A DNA stretch of 64,000 nt from positions 66,415,001 to 66,479,000 of the forward strand of contig NC_133178.1 of the NCBI RefSeq assembly GCF_049306965.1, in the 5' to 3' direction. Source of the DNA: Danio rerio (Eukaryota > Chordata > Actinopteri > Cypriniformes > Danionidae). This document shows, piece after piece, positions 21,390 to 31,912 of the stretch; position 1 is the stretch's first letter; each line of letters opens with the position of its first letter. Both the position numbers and the translations under genes were made by a program. The notes under the pieces were generated by a model. It was not told where the DNA came from. It searched no databases and saw only the letters and a list, made by a program, of their open reading frames with translations.

Positions 21390-22532
21390 AAATGTCAACC
21401 TTGCCATGAAAAAACTAAGCTTCAACCAAAAAAAAGCAAAACTGTTTCTACATTTTTGGTGTAAGCAAGTATTTTGCAGTACAAAAAACTACTCAAGAAT
21501 GTCTCCTTCAGTGTTTTCTAACTATTATATTTCATTTAGCAAAGTCACACAAGTTCAATATTACATTGGTCACATCTATAATGGAGAGGTGTCACATCCA
21601 TAACAAAACTTTTACCTCATAAATGCAAAAATATTAAATAAAAGCAATCATGTTTGTTCTACAGAGAGCCGACTCTAAACCTTTTTATTAGCGTTGTTTC
21701 TTTTGGCTTGTGCAGTTTAATTCACAGAATTTCTACAAAGTATGTTGTATCCTGTAAACTCGTAGACTTTCTGTCACGTCCATAACACTTGTTTACTTTC
21801 CTCATTTAAAATATAAAATAATTTAACGCATTTAAAAAGTGATGATATATAATTTACTTATTTATTTAATTTTTGGCCCACTTGTTTTATTGATTTTATT
21901 CTATTTTGTTTCTTTATGATTTTCAGAGGAAAAAAAAGAGTCATTTGCAGTTGTTCACATTGTTAATAGCCTCGTTTACACATACAGACGTTTTGTTCCG
22001 GTCTGTATTTGTGAACAGGCCCTTTTAGAAAATACTGGTAAATTAAATCAAGCAATTTTCCAGAAGGAGATGTTGTAACATTACCGGTAATCAGTGTTGG
22101 GGAGGTTACTTTAGAAATGTAATAGATTACAGATTACAAATGACCCTATTTAAAATGTAATAATTAGTGTACCTTCTCGATCACTTCATAAAATAATGTA
22201 ACTGATCACTTTTAAGTTTCTAATGGATATTTTCAACTAAATAATTTTCAAGCATTTATACTAAGCAGGAGTGACCGTACAGTAGGTTTGGAAAAGTCAA
22301 GGTTTTAAAACCACCACAGTCTTCTGTAACAGCGTTTCTAAGGCATGTGTACGATTTTTTATTGACTTTTTTATGTAATATGTCCAAAGATGCCGTTTTA
22401 AATTGTAAAGAAATGTTTTTGAAACTAATAAAGACAGCCGAAGTCAGTGATTCATTTTCATTATTCAGCCTGACATGTTTAGTGCTCCAAAATATTATCA
22501 ATCTTTTAAAGGGGAAAAAAGTTTTCGTTTTC

Positions 22533-23100
22533 ATAATCAATCAATCAAGCCTTTATTTGTCACTACACTTTCGTATAGCGAAATTGGACCCCCCTGACTA
22601 TACACAAAACATCACTCTTTTCAGGGGAGACAGATCATAGGAGGTAGCATTTAGAAACGAAGAAAGATGCATTTGGATAAAAAAACACCCCCTCAGCTCG
22701 CCCTTGATTGGGACAAAGGGAGAAAAACAGCCCTATATTAGCATAAGCACACCGGTAAGACACAACTGGGGTGGGAACAGGGGTAATGGAAAACAGTCCG
22801 TTGAGTGCGGGCAGCCAACCGGTCCAGCAGCCATTTCAAGGTGCAAGTCACAGCCCCGCCCACGCCCCACGTTGGTAAAAGCACACGAAGGCGTTTGGAT
22901 GGGGATCGGTGGTGAATGTTTATCTGTAGATATGTTTGTGTGTGTGTGAGCCTGCATAGTCCAGAGTCCTGCAGGTGTCCTTGACAGGGGCACGAATTTC
23001 AGAGCGTTCACTTATCTTGCTTATCCCAGGGAGTTGTTTACTTCCAGCCGAGGCCGTCTGGCAGGAGTAAGAGGAGAGCCCAGACTTCCCACACTGGAGG
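22533..23100. repeat. Unidentified 570-bp insertion, private to copy A
   Basis: Copy B runs straight from GGGGAAAAAAGTTTT into TTTTTAACCCAGACATTT. Copy A has about 570 bp in between, starting ATAATCAATCAATCAAGCC and ending ACTTCCCACACTGGAGG. It is GC-richer than its surroundings (CACAGCCCCGCCCACGCCCC) and may be a fragment of an interspersed element I cannot name. Confidence 0.6.
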
Positions 23101-23234
23101 GTTTTTAACCCAGACATTTAATAAGAATATATTTTAGAGCAGTGATTACAATACCGTGATGTTTTTAGTCAATTTTATTATATCATCAGAGTCAGTAGGT
23201 TCTGCATTTGAATTTAAATGTACTCGGCCGTTAG

Positions 23235-23563
23235 AAAAGTGCGTTCTATACAGTATGAACGTGAAAATTATGATTGAAATTTGGACGTACTACATCCGCC
23301 GTTTTGTCATGGTCAGGGGATCTACCTGCGTCAGTTGCGTCACTTCACTCCCATTCATGAATTCGCTGGTGGGGCATCATGGGATAGCGCAGCATGCATG
23401 GGATACTCACTCCAGAATCTCGCCGGAAGTAGTAAGTCATCCAGGTACTACTTGCCCACTGATTTTCGACTTCTATGAATTCGGATGTACTACTCGGCTC
23501 GCATACTGATTTTAGTGTACTATATAGTATGGAAGTATGCAGTTTCGGACGCAGCCAATGTCT
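23235..23563. repeat. GTATGC-type repeat, copy A
   Basis: Contains CATCATGGGATAGCGCAGCA, CTCGCCGGAAGTAGTAAG and GTGTACTATATAGTATGGAA then GTATGCAGTTTCGGACGCAG. This is the end of a familiar fish DNA-element family. It is collinear with 32725-33061, so it predates the unit duplication. Overlapping open frames (up to 117 codons) are incidental. Confidence 0.65.
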
Positions 23564-23574
23564 TCAAGATCACT

Positions 23575-23652
23575 AGAAATCTCTAGGCAGGTGTATTTGA
23601 TTAGGGTTGAAGCTAAACTCTGCTGGACTCCAGCCCTTCAGGACTGAGCTTG
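23575..23652 (+). mobile_element. Half hAT-type MITE upstream of znf gene 2
   Basis: Only the 3' half (GGTGTATTTGATTAGGGTTG...CAGGACTGAGCTTGTCC) remains, exactly as upstream of genes 1 and 3. Confidence 0.7.
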
Positions 23653-23654
23653 TC

Positions 23655-23790
23655 CATCCATGCTCAATATGTATATGGCATTGTGTTCCAGTTCCTGCCT
23701 ACATCCAGCAACTTTGCAAAGCCATTGAAGAGTTGTGGACCAACATTCCACAGGCTACAATCAACATCCTGATCAGCTCGATGCAAGCTC
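23655..23790 (+). pseudogene. Tc1-like transposase C-terminal fossil (znf gene 2)
   Basis: The frame contains PVPAYIQQLCKAIEELWTNIP then TINILISSMQ, the C-terminal region of a Tc1-type transposase. The last residues are deleted, and the remnant joins directly to the CTCCTCC promoter boxes. Confidence 0.65.
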
Positions 23791-23898
23791 CTCCTCTTAC
23801 AATGAGGCTCCTCCTCCTGCTTCAGGTATAAATACTGCAATATTCCCATCAGCCCACCAGTGAAGATGAGCATCAGACCGTCAGCAAGAAGACAGAAC
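23786..23898 (+). promoter_or_regulatory. Promoter and 5' UTR of znf gene 2
   Basis: Two GCTCCTCCTC boxes (about 23788 and 23807) precede TATAAATACTG at 23827. About 30 bp downstream is CATCAGCCCACCAGTGAAG, the likely start region. The ATG is at 23899. Confidence 0.65.
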
Positions 23899-25669
23899 AT
23901 GAGTGATCCAGAACCCTGCAGATTTACACATAAAGACACTGAACAACAAATGGGTTGGTGTTTATTCCTGATTCTTCAATAATAAGCCCGTAGAACAATA
24001 ATGATAACAGTTAACTGAAGCCCAGTTTAATACATATTTATTAAGACAAGGCCAAACTAAATATGATTAGATGTCCTTAAAATTAAAGTTTGTAAAGGCA
24101 GTGTTTTGACTTACTAAAACTTGCAGACTTTATTTTTTTCCAGACCCAATTGATGGAGATGAGGAGACTGAAGAGGGTAATTATGTTAAAGCTGGGAAAA
24201 TACCTAATTTGAAGACATGTGGTGTTTTTACTGTGAAAAACAGAGACAAAAATCGTGTCATTTGGACAAGGCGTGGACAGAGTTTGGGAAACAAAAAGAG
24301 GATCCACACCGGAGAGAAACCGTTCACATGTACTCAGTGTGGGAAGAGTATCAAATACTCATCATCCTTTAATGAACACATCAGGATACACACCAGAGAG
24401 AAACCACACACGTGTACTCAGTGTGGTAAGAGTTTCAGACAATCATCATGCCTTAACACACACATGAGGATCCACACCAGAGAGAAACCGTTCACATGTA
24501 CTCAGTGTGGGAAGAGTTTCAGCCAATCATCATGCCTTAATCGACACATGAAGATCCACACTGGAGAGAAACCGTTCACATGTACAAAGTGTGGGAAGAG
24601 TTTCAGCCGATCATCACACCTTAATAGACACATGAAGATCCACACTAGAGAGAAACTGTTCACATGTACAAAGTGTGGGAAGAGTTTCAGTCACTCATCA
24701 CACTTTAATAAACACATGAGGATCCACACCAGGGAGAAACCATTCACTTGCACTCAGTGTGGGAAGAATTTCAGCCGATCATCAAACCTTAATCAACACA
24801 TGAGGATCCACACTGGAGAGAAACCGTTCACATGTACTCAGTGTGGGAAGAGTTTCAGCCAATTATCACACCTTAATAGACACATGAAGATCCACACTGG
24901 AGAGAAACCATTCATGTGTACTCAGTGTGGGAAGAGTTTCAGTCGATCATCATCCCTTAATGAACACATGAGGATCCACACTGGAGAGAAACCGTTCACT
25001 TGCACTCAGTGTGGGACGAGTTTCAGCCAATTATCACACCTTAATACACACATGAGGATCCACACTGGAGAGAAACCGTTCACATGCACTCAGTGTGGGA
25101 CGAGTTTCAGCCAATTATCACACCTTAATACACACATGATGATCCACACTGGAGAAAGACCATTCACATGCACTCAGTGTGGGACGAGTTTCAGAGACTC
25201 ATCATCTCTTAGTAGACACATGTTGATCCACACCGGAAAGAAAACGCACAAATGTGATCAATGCAGCAAGACATTTTTGATGGCTTCACAGCTGAAGGTT
25301 CATCTTTCAGTTCATAGAAGCGAGAAGCCTTATTCATGTCCTGTGTGTGAAAAGAGTTTTACATTGGAGTGGATATTAAAAAGGCATCAGAAGATCCACA
25401 CTGGTGTGAGAGAGCATCTGTGCTTTAAGTGTGTGAAGACCTTCATGTCAGCTGCACAACTGAAACAGCATGAGAGGATTCACACTGGAGAGAAACCGTA
25501 CAAGTGTTCACACTGCGACAAGAGATTTAGACTGTCAGGAGCCCTGAAATCACATGAGATGATTCACACTGGAGAGAAACCGTTTAGGTGTTCACACTGT
25601 AATAAGAATTTCCGTCAATCTAGAAGCCTGAAAACACATGAGATGATTCACTCTGGAGAGAAATCGTAG
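23899..25669 (+). CDS. C2H2 zinc-finger protein, znf gene 2 (526 aa)
   Basis: Probable sequence-specific nuclear DNA-binding protein. Exons 23899-23953 and 24144-25669 flank a 190-bp GT-AG intron (acceptor TTTTTTTCCAG), phase 1. Exon 1 encodes [18 protein letters not shown]; exon 2 opens with DPIDGDEETEEG. A degenerate first finger near residue 58 (VIWTRRGQSLGNKK) has lost both cysteines and the helix-histidine part. Sixteen intact C2H2 fingers follow from about residue 78 to 524. Fingers 9 and 10 are almost identical. Several linkers are TREKP instead of TGEKP. Fingers 12-14 form the HKCDQC...HRSEKPY...GVREH block conserved in all three genes. The frame ends at GEKS; a 17th finger downstream lies out of frame after a 2-base loss. 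No KRAB, BTB or SCAN domain is present. Confidence 0.92.
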
Positions 25670-25757
25670 ATGTGATCGGCGTCTACAGAGTTTCAGACAG
25701 TCAGAGCAGCTTAAGAAACACATGAACATCCACACTGGAGAAAAGCTGCACACATGA
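25670..25757 (+). pseudogene. Out-of-frame last finger of znf gene 2
   Basis: After the stop the DNA still encodes, in another frame, LQSFRQSEQLKKHMNIHTGE and then KLHT and a stop. This matches the last finger of znf gene 1. It is now 3' UTR. Confidence 0.75.
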
Positions 25758-25883
25758 CGTCAATGCAGCAAAGTGGTCTCTTGTGTTAAGAGAGTCTCAC
25801 TCTGAACATCAGAAAATGCTGCTGTGAGAGATTGAGTGTAGAAAGTCTGTCCTTTTGTCTTGAATATTTGCTTATTTTAGGGC

Positions 25884-25935
25884 GCAGTGGGTAGCACAGT
25901 CGCCTCACAGCAAGAAGGTCGCTGGTTCGAGAAAA
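25884..25935 (+). mobile_element. Truncated DANA SINE head in the znf gene 2 3' UTR
   Basis: GGGCGCAGTGGGTAGCACAG then GCAAGAAGGTCGCTGGTTCG is the tRNA-like 5' part of the zebrafish SINE DANA, cut off after about 50 bp. A shorter piece lies at the same place after gene 3 (36354). Confidence 0.8.
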
Positions 25936-26028
25936 GATTTTCGTTATTCTTGTAGCCTATAGGCCTACTCAAGTTTTTTTAATCGGCGTAAGTAATAACT
26001 ATAAATATGTTTTGCATCAATAAAGCAT

Positions 26029-26034
26029 TTTATA
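26029..26034 (+). terminator. Candidate poly(A) signal for znf gene 2
   Basis: AATAAA about 360 bp after the stop. The gene 1 site is not kept in gene 2, where the SINE fragment replaces that text. Confidence 0.35.
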
Positions 26035-26306
26035 TCTGTAAAGGTGTCTGCAACTTTTGCCAAGCATCAAATCACCGGCATATTCACTGTCAAAACATGT
26101 GCATGACTGCACCATTTTTTGTTGTGGAATATTGTGCATGGACGCGTATGTATCTAAAAAGGTCAAATCAATAAGTTTTCACTTTGAACCAGCAGGTGGC
26201 AGTCTTTTATTTCAGAGTGCAGATTGCATAAGTTGAACAATATATATTTTTAAACTTTATATATAGTTAAAATATATATATTTAATATTTTCCCAAGTGT
26301 ATATAA

Positions 26307-26845
26307 CAGGGCCTGAGTGGGACTCCTTTTCAGCCCTGGTGTTTCAAGGCTCAGACCGGGCCACCTCAGTTCACGACTGACTATATTACAATAAAATCAT
26401 TTCCAATTCAGTTTCTAATTACAATATCACGTCTTTTTTTTAGAAAACAGCTGCTTTAGAACTTCAAATGTTTAACAACACTAACACTATGATATGCCTT
26501 GACAATAAATATTGAAGAAAAAAAAAACATACTAAGACAAGGATCAAACCCAGGTTGGCGACGTCGTAATCTAATGTGCTAACCACTGGACCACAGCAGT
26601 TGTATAGTGAGAAGTGACTCATCTGAGTTATATCATCAATAACCTACAGGCTGGTTATATATATAAGCAGAGCTGCGGTAAAATAATGAATAAGAAGACT
26701 GTGGTCAAACAAATACATTAATTTAAAAAGTGTGACTGCTGAGAGCAACAGATTCTGGAGCTAGGGACACCGGCCCTCGCGGCCAAAAAACGGACCGGCC
26801 CACCAGGAATTCTCCCGGTCCTCCCGATTAGCCAATCCGGGCCTG
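26307..26845. mobile_element. hAT-type element (CAGGGCCTGAGTGGG ends)
   Basis: The left end CAGGGCCTGAGTGGGA and the right end GCCAATCCGGGCCTG are imperfect inverted repeats. They are flanked by perfect 8-bp repeats GTATATAA at 26299-26306 and 26846-26853. There is no transposase. A tRNA-like segment lies inside (26527-26603). Confidence 0.87.
26527..26603 (-). other. tRNA-like (Pol III promoter-like) segment
   Basis: On the minus strand it reads GTGGTCCAGTGGTTAGCAC (A-box-like TGGTccAGTGG) and, about 35 bp later, CTGGGTTTGATCC (B-box-like GGTTTGATCC). The spacing suits a tRNA or tRNA-derived SINE head. I could not fold a convincing full cloverleaf, and it sits inside a hAT-type element, so a functional tRNA is unlikely. 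Confidence 0.5.
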
Positions 26846-27207
26846 GTATATAACTACTGTAAGAAAATATCAGCATTCGGTATGTACTTTCAGCATTTGC
26901 GTGAATTGACCCGATCTAATCCTGTTTATATAAAATGAACCTGCTCTTACGCAGGTTTGAGCTACCAGAACTGTTGCTATGACAACAATTCTCGAATGAG
27001 TTGAGAACGAAACGATCCTGGATCGTGTCAACATCCAAATCCAGCTGATTGAGTAATTCATGTGCGAAGAACGGACCACAGGCCTGCAACGAGGGGTATT
27101 GTTTTGTTTATTTACATTTTTTTTTTTATTGTTTTACACACATATCAAGTCTGGGCCCAGTGAAAAGTATTTCTCTTGAATGAACACTGTGTGGTATCCT
27201 CCTAGGG

Positions 27208-27695
27208 CAGGGGTCACCAATCTCGGTCCTGGAGGGCCGGTGTCCCTTCAGGGTTTAGCCCCAACTTGCCTCAACACAGCTGCCTGGGTGTTTAAAGTAT
27301 ACTTAGTAAAGCTGCGGTCACATTAGAGGTTGAGCATGCGATATTCTGTCGTGCGGCGCTACGAAAAGGGGCGTGTTTAAACAAGCTTATTAGACATTTT
27401 AAAAAGCGAGCGATTGCTCCATGTTTTAAATTTCTGTCCAGAGAGATCGTGTTTTGATCCTTGATTGGTCTCACGCAGTCAAGTGATGCGATTTCGCAGG
27501 TCAGAGTTTACCAAGCTTGAACTTTGCACTGCAGCAACCTGCGAAATTTGACGCATGACTCTGCGTTTCCAGTGTGACGCATTCGCGTGCGTATGAACGG
27601 TAGTGTATGGGGAGAAAAGTCAAGTGTGACCGCAGCATTAGACCTTGATTAGCTTGTGGACACCGGCCCTCCAAGAACTAGTTTGGTGACCCCTG
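27208..27695. mobile_element. hAT-type MITE split by a second MITE
   Basis: Starts CAGGGGTCACCAATCTCGG and ends TTTGGTGACCCCTG, with perfect 8-bp TSDs TCCTAGGG at 27200-27207 and 27696-27703. About 325 bp of foreign sequence (27311-27636) interrupts it. Confidence 0.9.
27311..27636. mobile_element. MITE with GCTGCGGTCACA ends, nested
   Basis: GCTGCGGTCACATTAGAG and AAGTGTGACCGCAGC are inverted. The interior has further complementary blocks (ATGCGATTTCGCAGG / CCTGCGAAATTTGACGCAT). Confidence 0.8.
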
Positions 27696-27915
27696 TCCTA
27701 GGGCTTGAGTGTCCACATATGTGGACAACACATTTTAGCTGTTAAGTGGCTATTTTAAATACTTTGAATGTTTTACATTTTGATCGAGACATACAGTATC
27801 ATCCTGTAACTGTTTCGCAGCATATAAAATGTCCCAAACACGATTTTGAACTGTCCAAAATGGGGGAAATGTTTGTTTTTACTCCCTGATAGTCAAAGCA
27901 AGTAAAAAAAAAAAA

Positions 27916-29868
27916 GAAGGGATGCACGATATATCGGCGCCCATAACGTTATCGGCCGATAAATGCTATTTTTAAGATTATCGTTATCGATCCGATGTCA
28001 TAATTAGGCTGATATATTTAAGCCGATAAATTACGTAATTGTACAGACCTGCCTGCCTCGCGCACGCGTGGGCGGAACTTGTTCAGACTTGTCCAGTGCA
28101 CTATAATGGATCTCTCCTCACACTGATTATTCCCTCAAAGTCCGTCCTTTCTTCGCATGGCTTGCTGTGCGTTAATAACTCAGTAAGTAACCACGTTCTT
28201 TATCATTGTAGATGTGTTTGATTGAGTGTCATTGTGTATTTTGCTTTAAATCGCCTTAGAAAAAATATTACATGTGTAAACCTTTCCTGCTCTGTCTCTT
28301 TGTTGTGTTAGAGAAAGCAGGGGAGATTCACTTATTACTGCAGGGCCGAATAATGTTAATTTCGGGGTGAACTCTTTTCGTTGCAGCTGGTGAATGAAAG
28401 AGGACACATGTAACTTGGTCCAAAATATTTATTACTTTCCATGTGGTACAACAAATTAGTGTCCAAAGAGGGAACATCACAGAAAATGATCTCAATGCTC
28501 CCTCTTCCTCTCCCTACGCTTCACTCACACCCCAAACCGCAGCCCAGTCCCGTTAAAATAATAATCTTATTATTTGTTATTGTCAACGCGTTGCTTGTCA
28601 TGTGTTGTTGATGTAAGATAGTATTCAGTTCGATGGGAATATTCATATTGACTATAACGAGCTCGTGTGAGAGCTGTCACCGCACACACACACACACACA
28701 CACACACTGTAGCATGGGGGAGAGGTGAGTCAAGTCAAAGGGGCTCTTAACTAGCCGCTCATTCTGTCTTTATATTCTGCTCTGTGTTTGCCATAAAGTC
28801 AGCTCAATGCAGGTTTTGAATCAAAATCTGATTCTGATGGCGACTCTGCCTCTACAGTTGAGTAAAACTCTCAGCGGTTTATCATAAACTTTTCATCGAT
28901 CATTTTCCCGCGATTGACTGCAAGAACGAGCGCAGAAGCGTTGTCTGATTGACAAGCAGCACCTACATGTGACATGTCAAAACGCCAAATAGGATGAATG
29001 TGTGCCGCATTTTCTAAACGTACTATCTGTATTTAGCTGTTGGCTTTTACGGTGGCTCTAAACTGTCAAAACACCTCTAAAAAGACTTTTTCGGACATGA
29101 CATATTTGTACATGTGTACATCCCTGTAACACGTTTTATTTAAGACCATTTGAGCTGGTTTCAGTCCTTAGCTCTTTAATTTTTATCCTATTTAAATATA
29201 TTTAACTTGCTTGTTAATTAAATATCATTTTGTTATTTAAACGATTATTTTTATGCAACAATCAATGTGCATGTTTGTGACGAGTCTCTTAGACCAACCC
29301 ACTGATCAGCTGAAGCGGGAAGTACAGAGACTCATCTGCGCAATTGGGAACACCTGATTTCGCCTCTATAAAAAGCCAGCAGTGTTTGCTTGGAGAAGGA
29401 GCCGTGCTTTTGCTCCTGTTTGTTTTGTTTTGTTTCTTTTCAGCTTTGGTTAATCTTTGATTTGGCTTACCTAAAATGAGCACTTGATTATTCTTTAATG
29501 TTTAAATAAATACTTTTGGTACCAAACCATCTGGTGTATGTACTCCCTTTAATTTTGTCATTGCCTTTGAGCCAGGTCGTGACATGTTAATTTGGTATAA
29601 AGAAAAGGAAGTAATTTTTTTACATGCAGATTTATGTGAAATGGTGAATATAGGTCTATAATCACCTTGCAATTTTGAAATCGTAGCTTTTTTGCTTTGA
29701 GTATAGACTCTTCAGTTCATAAGAGTAGTTCAATCTTTTATGAAGTTTGCTGTATAAAAATAACAATTTAAAATATTTATAATGATCGGCCTATACATAT
29801 CGGCCTCCAAGTCTGGAGAATTATCGGTTATCGGTATCGGCCAAACAATCCATATCGGTGCATCCCTT
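27916..29868. mobile_element. hAT-like element with AAGGGATGCAC ends
   Basis: AAGGGATGCACGATATATCG at the left and ATATCGGTGCATCCCTT at the right are inverted; TATCGGCCGATAA-type words fill the subterminal regions. The A-rich flanks hide the TSD. The 1.95-kb interior has no recognisable transposase. It has GC-rich text (CGCACGCGTGGGCGGAAC), a (CA)n tract at about 28684-28708, and an inserted solo LTR. Confidence 0.75.
29276..29584 (+). mobile_element. Solo LTR of a retrovirus-like element
   Basis: A 309-bp block begins TGTGACGAG and ends GTCGTGACA (TG...CA) and is flanked by TGTT on both sides (29272-29275 and 29585-29588). It has a TATA box (CCTCTATAAAAAGCC) and, about 140 bp later, AATAAATA as a poly(A) signal, the U3-R-U5 order of an LTR. 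No internal region remains. The 4-bp TSD fits Ty3/gypsy- or gammaretrovirus-like elements; the family is not certain. It is a fossil left by recombination between two LTRs and is younger than the hAT-like element it sits in. Confidence 0.75.
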
Positions 29869-30052
29869 AAAAAAAAGTACATTTGGACTACAAGTCTACA
29901 TATATGGACATCATTTTTTTCTAAAAGTACATCATATTAAATGATGATACTTAGATTTTTATTCCAATTAGGTTCCAATAAGCCCAAATAGCAAAGAAAT
30001 AAAAAATGCATGTAAAGAAACACCTTGGGCCTTAAGAGGTTAATGAGTAGAG

Positions 30053-30170
30053 CAGGGGTGGCCAACCCTGTTCCTGGAGAGTCGCCTTCCTGCAGATTTC
30101 AGTTGCAACGCATATCAAACACACCTGCCTGTAATTATCACGTGGTGTTCAGGTCCTAATTCTTATCCAA
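30053..30170. mobile_element. hAT-type MITE, partial
   Basis: CAGGGGTGGCCAACCCTGTT and CATATCAAACACACCTGCC match the CAGGG...CCCTG family in part. The right end is not found. Confidence 0.55.
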
Positions 30171-30396
30171 AACTGAGTGTACTCTTAGCCGTCATTATCA
30201 AAACCGGTTAAAAACCGCTATAATCTACATTCAGGCCGTTATAATATCCTTACTTCACAAAAGAAAGAACAGCAAAAAAAAAAAAAAAACTTTGCATTTT
30301 TGCAAATCAACAGCAAAACTCGAGAGCCTGCAAATTTAAATGTGAGCACTTGTGATGATAACATTTGTATGTGCAGGTTGAAATGTACACTCACAG

Positions 30397-30401
<5 letters not shown>

Positions 30402-30469
<68 letters not shown>
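30402..30469. repeat. (TA)n microsatellite
   Basis: Uninterrupted AT/TA dinucleotides. Confidence 0.95.
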
Positions 30470-30473
<4 letters not shown>

Positions 30474-30564
30474 GTTCATGATAGTTAATACTACAGGTTT
30501 TAGCTACTGATTTTCTTTCATAGCTGACACAGCATAAAGTGAGCACAATTTTCCCATGTTGTGA

Positions 30565-31004
30565 CTGTAGTGCGCTGGCCCTTTAAGGCCCATGGGTGAA
30601 CTGAGCAAAGTCACGCGAGAGCTCTAAAGGAGCAGCGCGAGGTTTCTCTATGCGGTGTAAACATCTGTTGTGAGACTGAGAAATGCCAGCAAAGTCCGGT
30701 AACTTGTGAATTATTGCACAACGCAAGCATGCAGTTTCTTAAAAAGCCCTTTTTATGGTGATTAATGCTCAAATGTTTGTAGATTTGGTTGTTTTTGCCG
30801 CGATTTCCAACACTAGCATCGTGAAGGGAAGCTAAGCTAAAGCTAAAGACTCTTTAATTTTGTAATATTAAGTGCGATATTGGTGTTTATCCTAATTTAA
30901 ACCATTTAATTGAAACGGGATTGTTTTGTTTTATAGTGAGAAGAGAGATGTAAAGGTCCAGTGTGTGACGGGAGGAAAACACAGTGTTGTTCAACTTTAT
31001 TGAA
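30565..31004 (+). promoter_or_regulatory. GC-rich promoter-like block and two possible exons, copy B
   Basis: Nearly the same as 20585-21020: CTGGCCCTTTAAGGCCCATG, an ATG at 30683, a donor at 30699 (GTAACT), an acceptor TTTTGTTTTATAG and a later GAAT/GTAAGT donor. The tiny spliced frame MPAKSVRREM is kept. Confidence 0.4.
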
Positions 31005-31679
31005 TGTAAGTGTTCATGAGAATGTATTTACATATTTCCTTGAAAAGGTAACCTGTTTACAGAGATTTTATTGTATTTTATTTCTTTATGATTTGTTTTT
31101 CTGGAGTTTTCTTGCAAAATACATCCCTCTCTTACACACATACTGAAGCAAACACAGATAAATGTAGCCTGCAGTACAAATAATAGTTCTACAATAAAAG
31201 TTAGTTTGCTTTTATTAACATGACAGAGAACATTTAAAAAGATAAAATACATCACTTTTAAAATGATAAATGATAAATTATTTTATTATCTTTTAAAGTA
31301 ATGATTATTAATGCAAATGTCAACCTTGCCATGAAAAAAACTAAGCTTCAACCAAAAAAGCAAAACTGTTTCTACATTTTGGTGTAAGCAAGTATTTTAC
31401 AGTACATAAAAACTACTCAAGAATGTCTCCTTCAGTGTTTTCTAACTATTATATTTCATTTAGCAAAGTCACACAAGTTCAATTTTACATCGGTCACATC
31501 TATAATGGAGAGGTGTCACGTCCATAACAAAACTTTTACCTCATAAATGCAAAAATATTAAATAAAATAAAAGCAATCATGTTTGTTCTACAGAGAGCCG
31601 ACTCTAAACTTTTTAAGGCAAGGTTTTCTGTCACGTCCACACATGTTTAATTTCCTCATTCAAAATATAAAACATGTTT

Positions 31680-31912
<233 letters not shown>

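Larger units (their letters stand above)
20545..25935 (+). repeat. Tandem duplicated unit A (carries znf gene 2)
   Basis: From GACACACAGCATAAAGTGAG at 20545, through the promoter-like block, the MITE and Tc1 remnants and znf gene 2, to the DANA fragment at 25884, the sequence runs collinear with 30523-36372. Differences are private insertions (TA tracts, a 570-bp block, elements in the gene 3 intron). Identity is very high in the first kilobase by eye. Confidence 0.88.
27707..30040. mobile_element. MITE of the GTCCACATATGTGGAC type, split by a hAT-like element
   Basis: TTGAGTGTCCACATATGTGG and following text to about 27915, then CTACATATATGGACATC and GGGCCTTAAGAGGTTAA from 29870, look like two halves of one old element. 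The 1.95-kb element at 27916-29868 lies between. Confidence 0.5.

Noticed and set aside
23156-23509. 117-codon frame upstream of znf gene 2
   Set aside because: Lies inside a common DNA-element remnant (GTATGC type), also present in unit B with a different frame.
26527-26603. Functional tRNA gene
   Set aside because: A- and B-box-like words are present, but I could not fold convincing acceptor and anticodon stems, and the segment is inside a hAT-type element.
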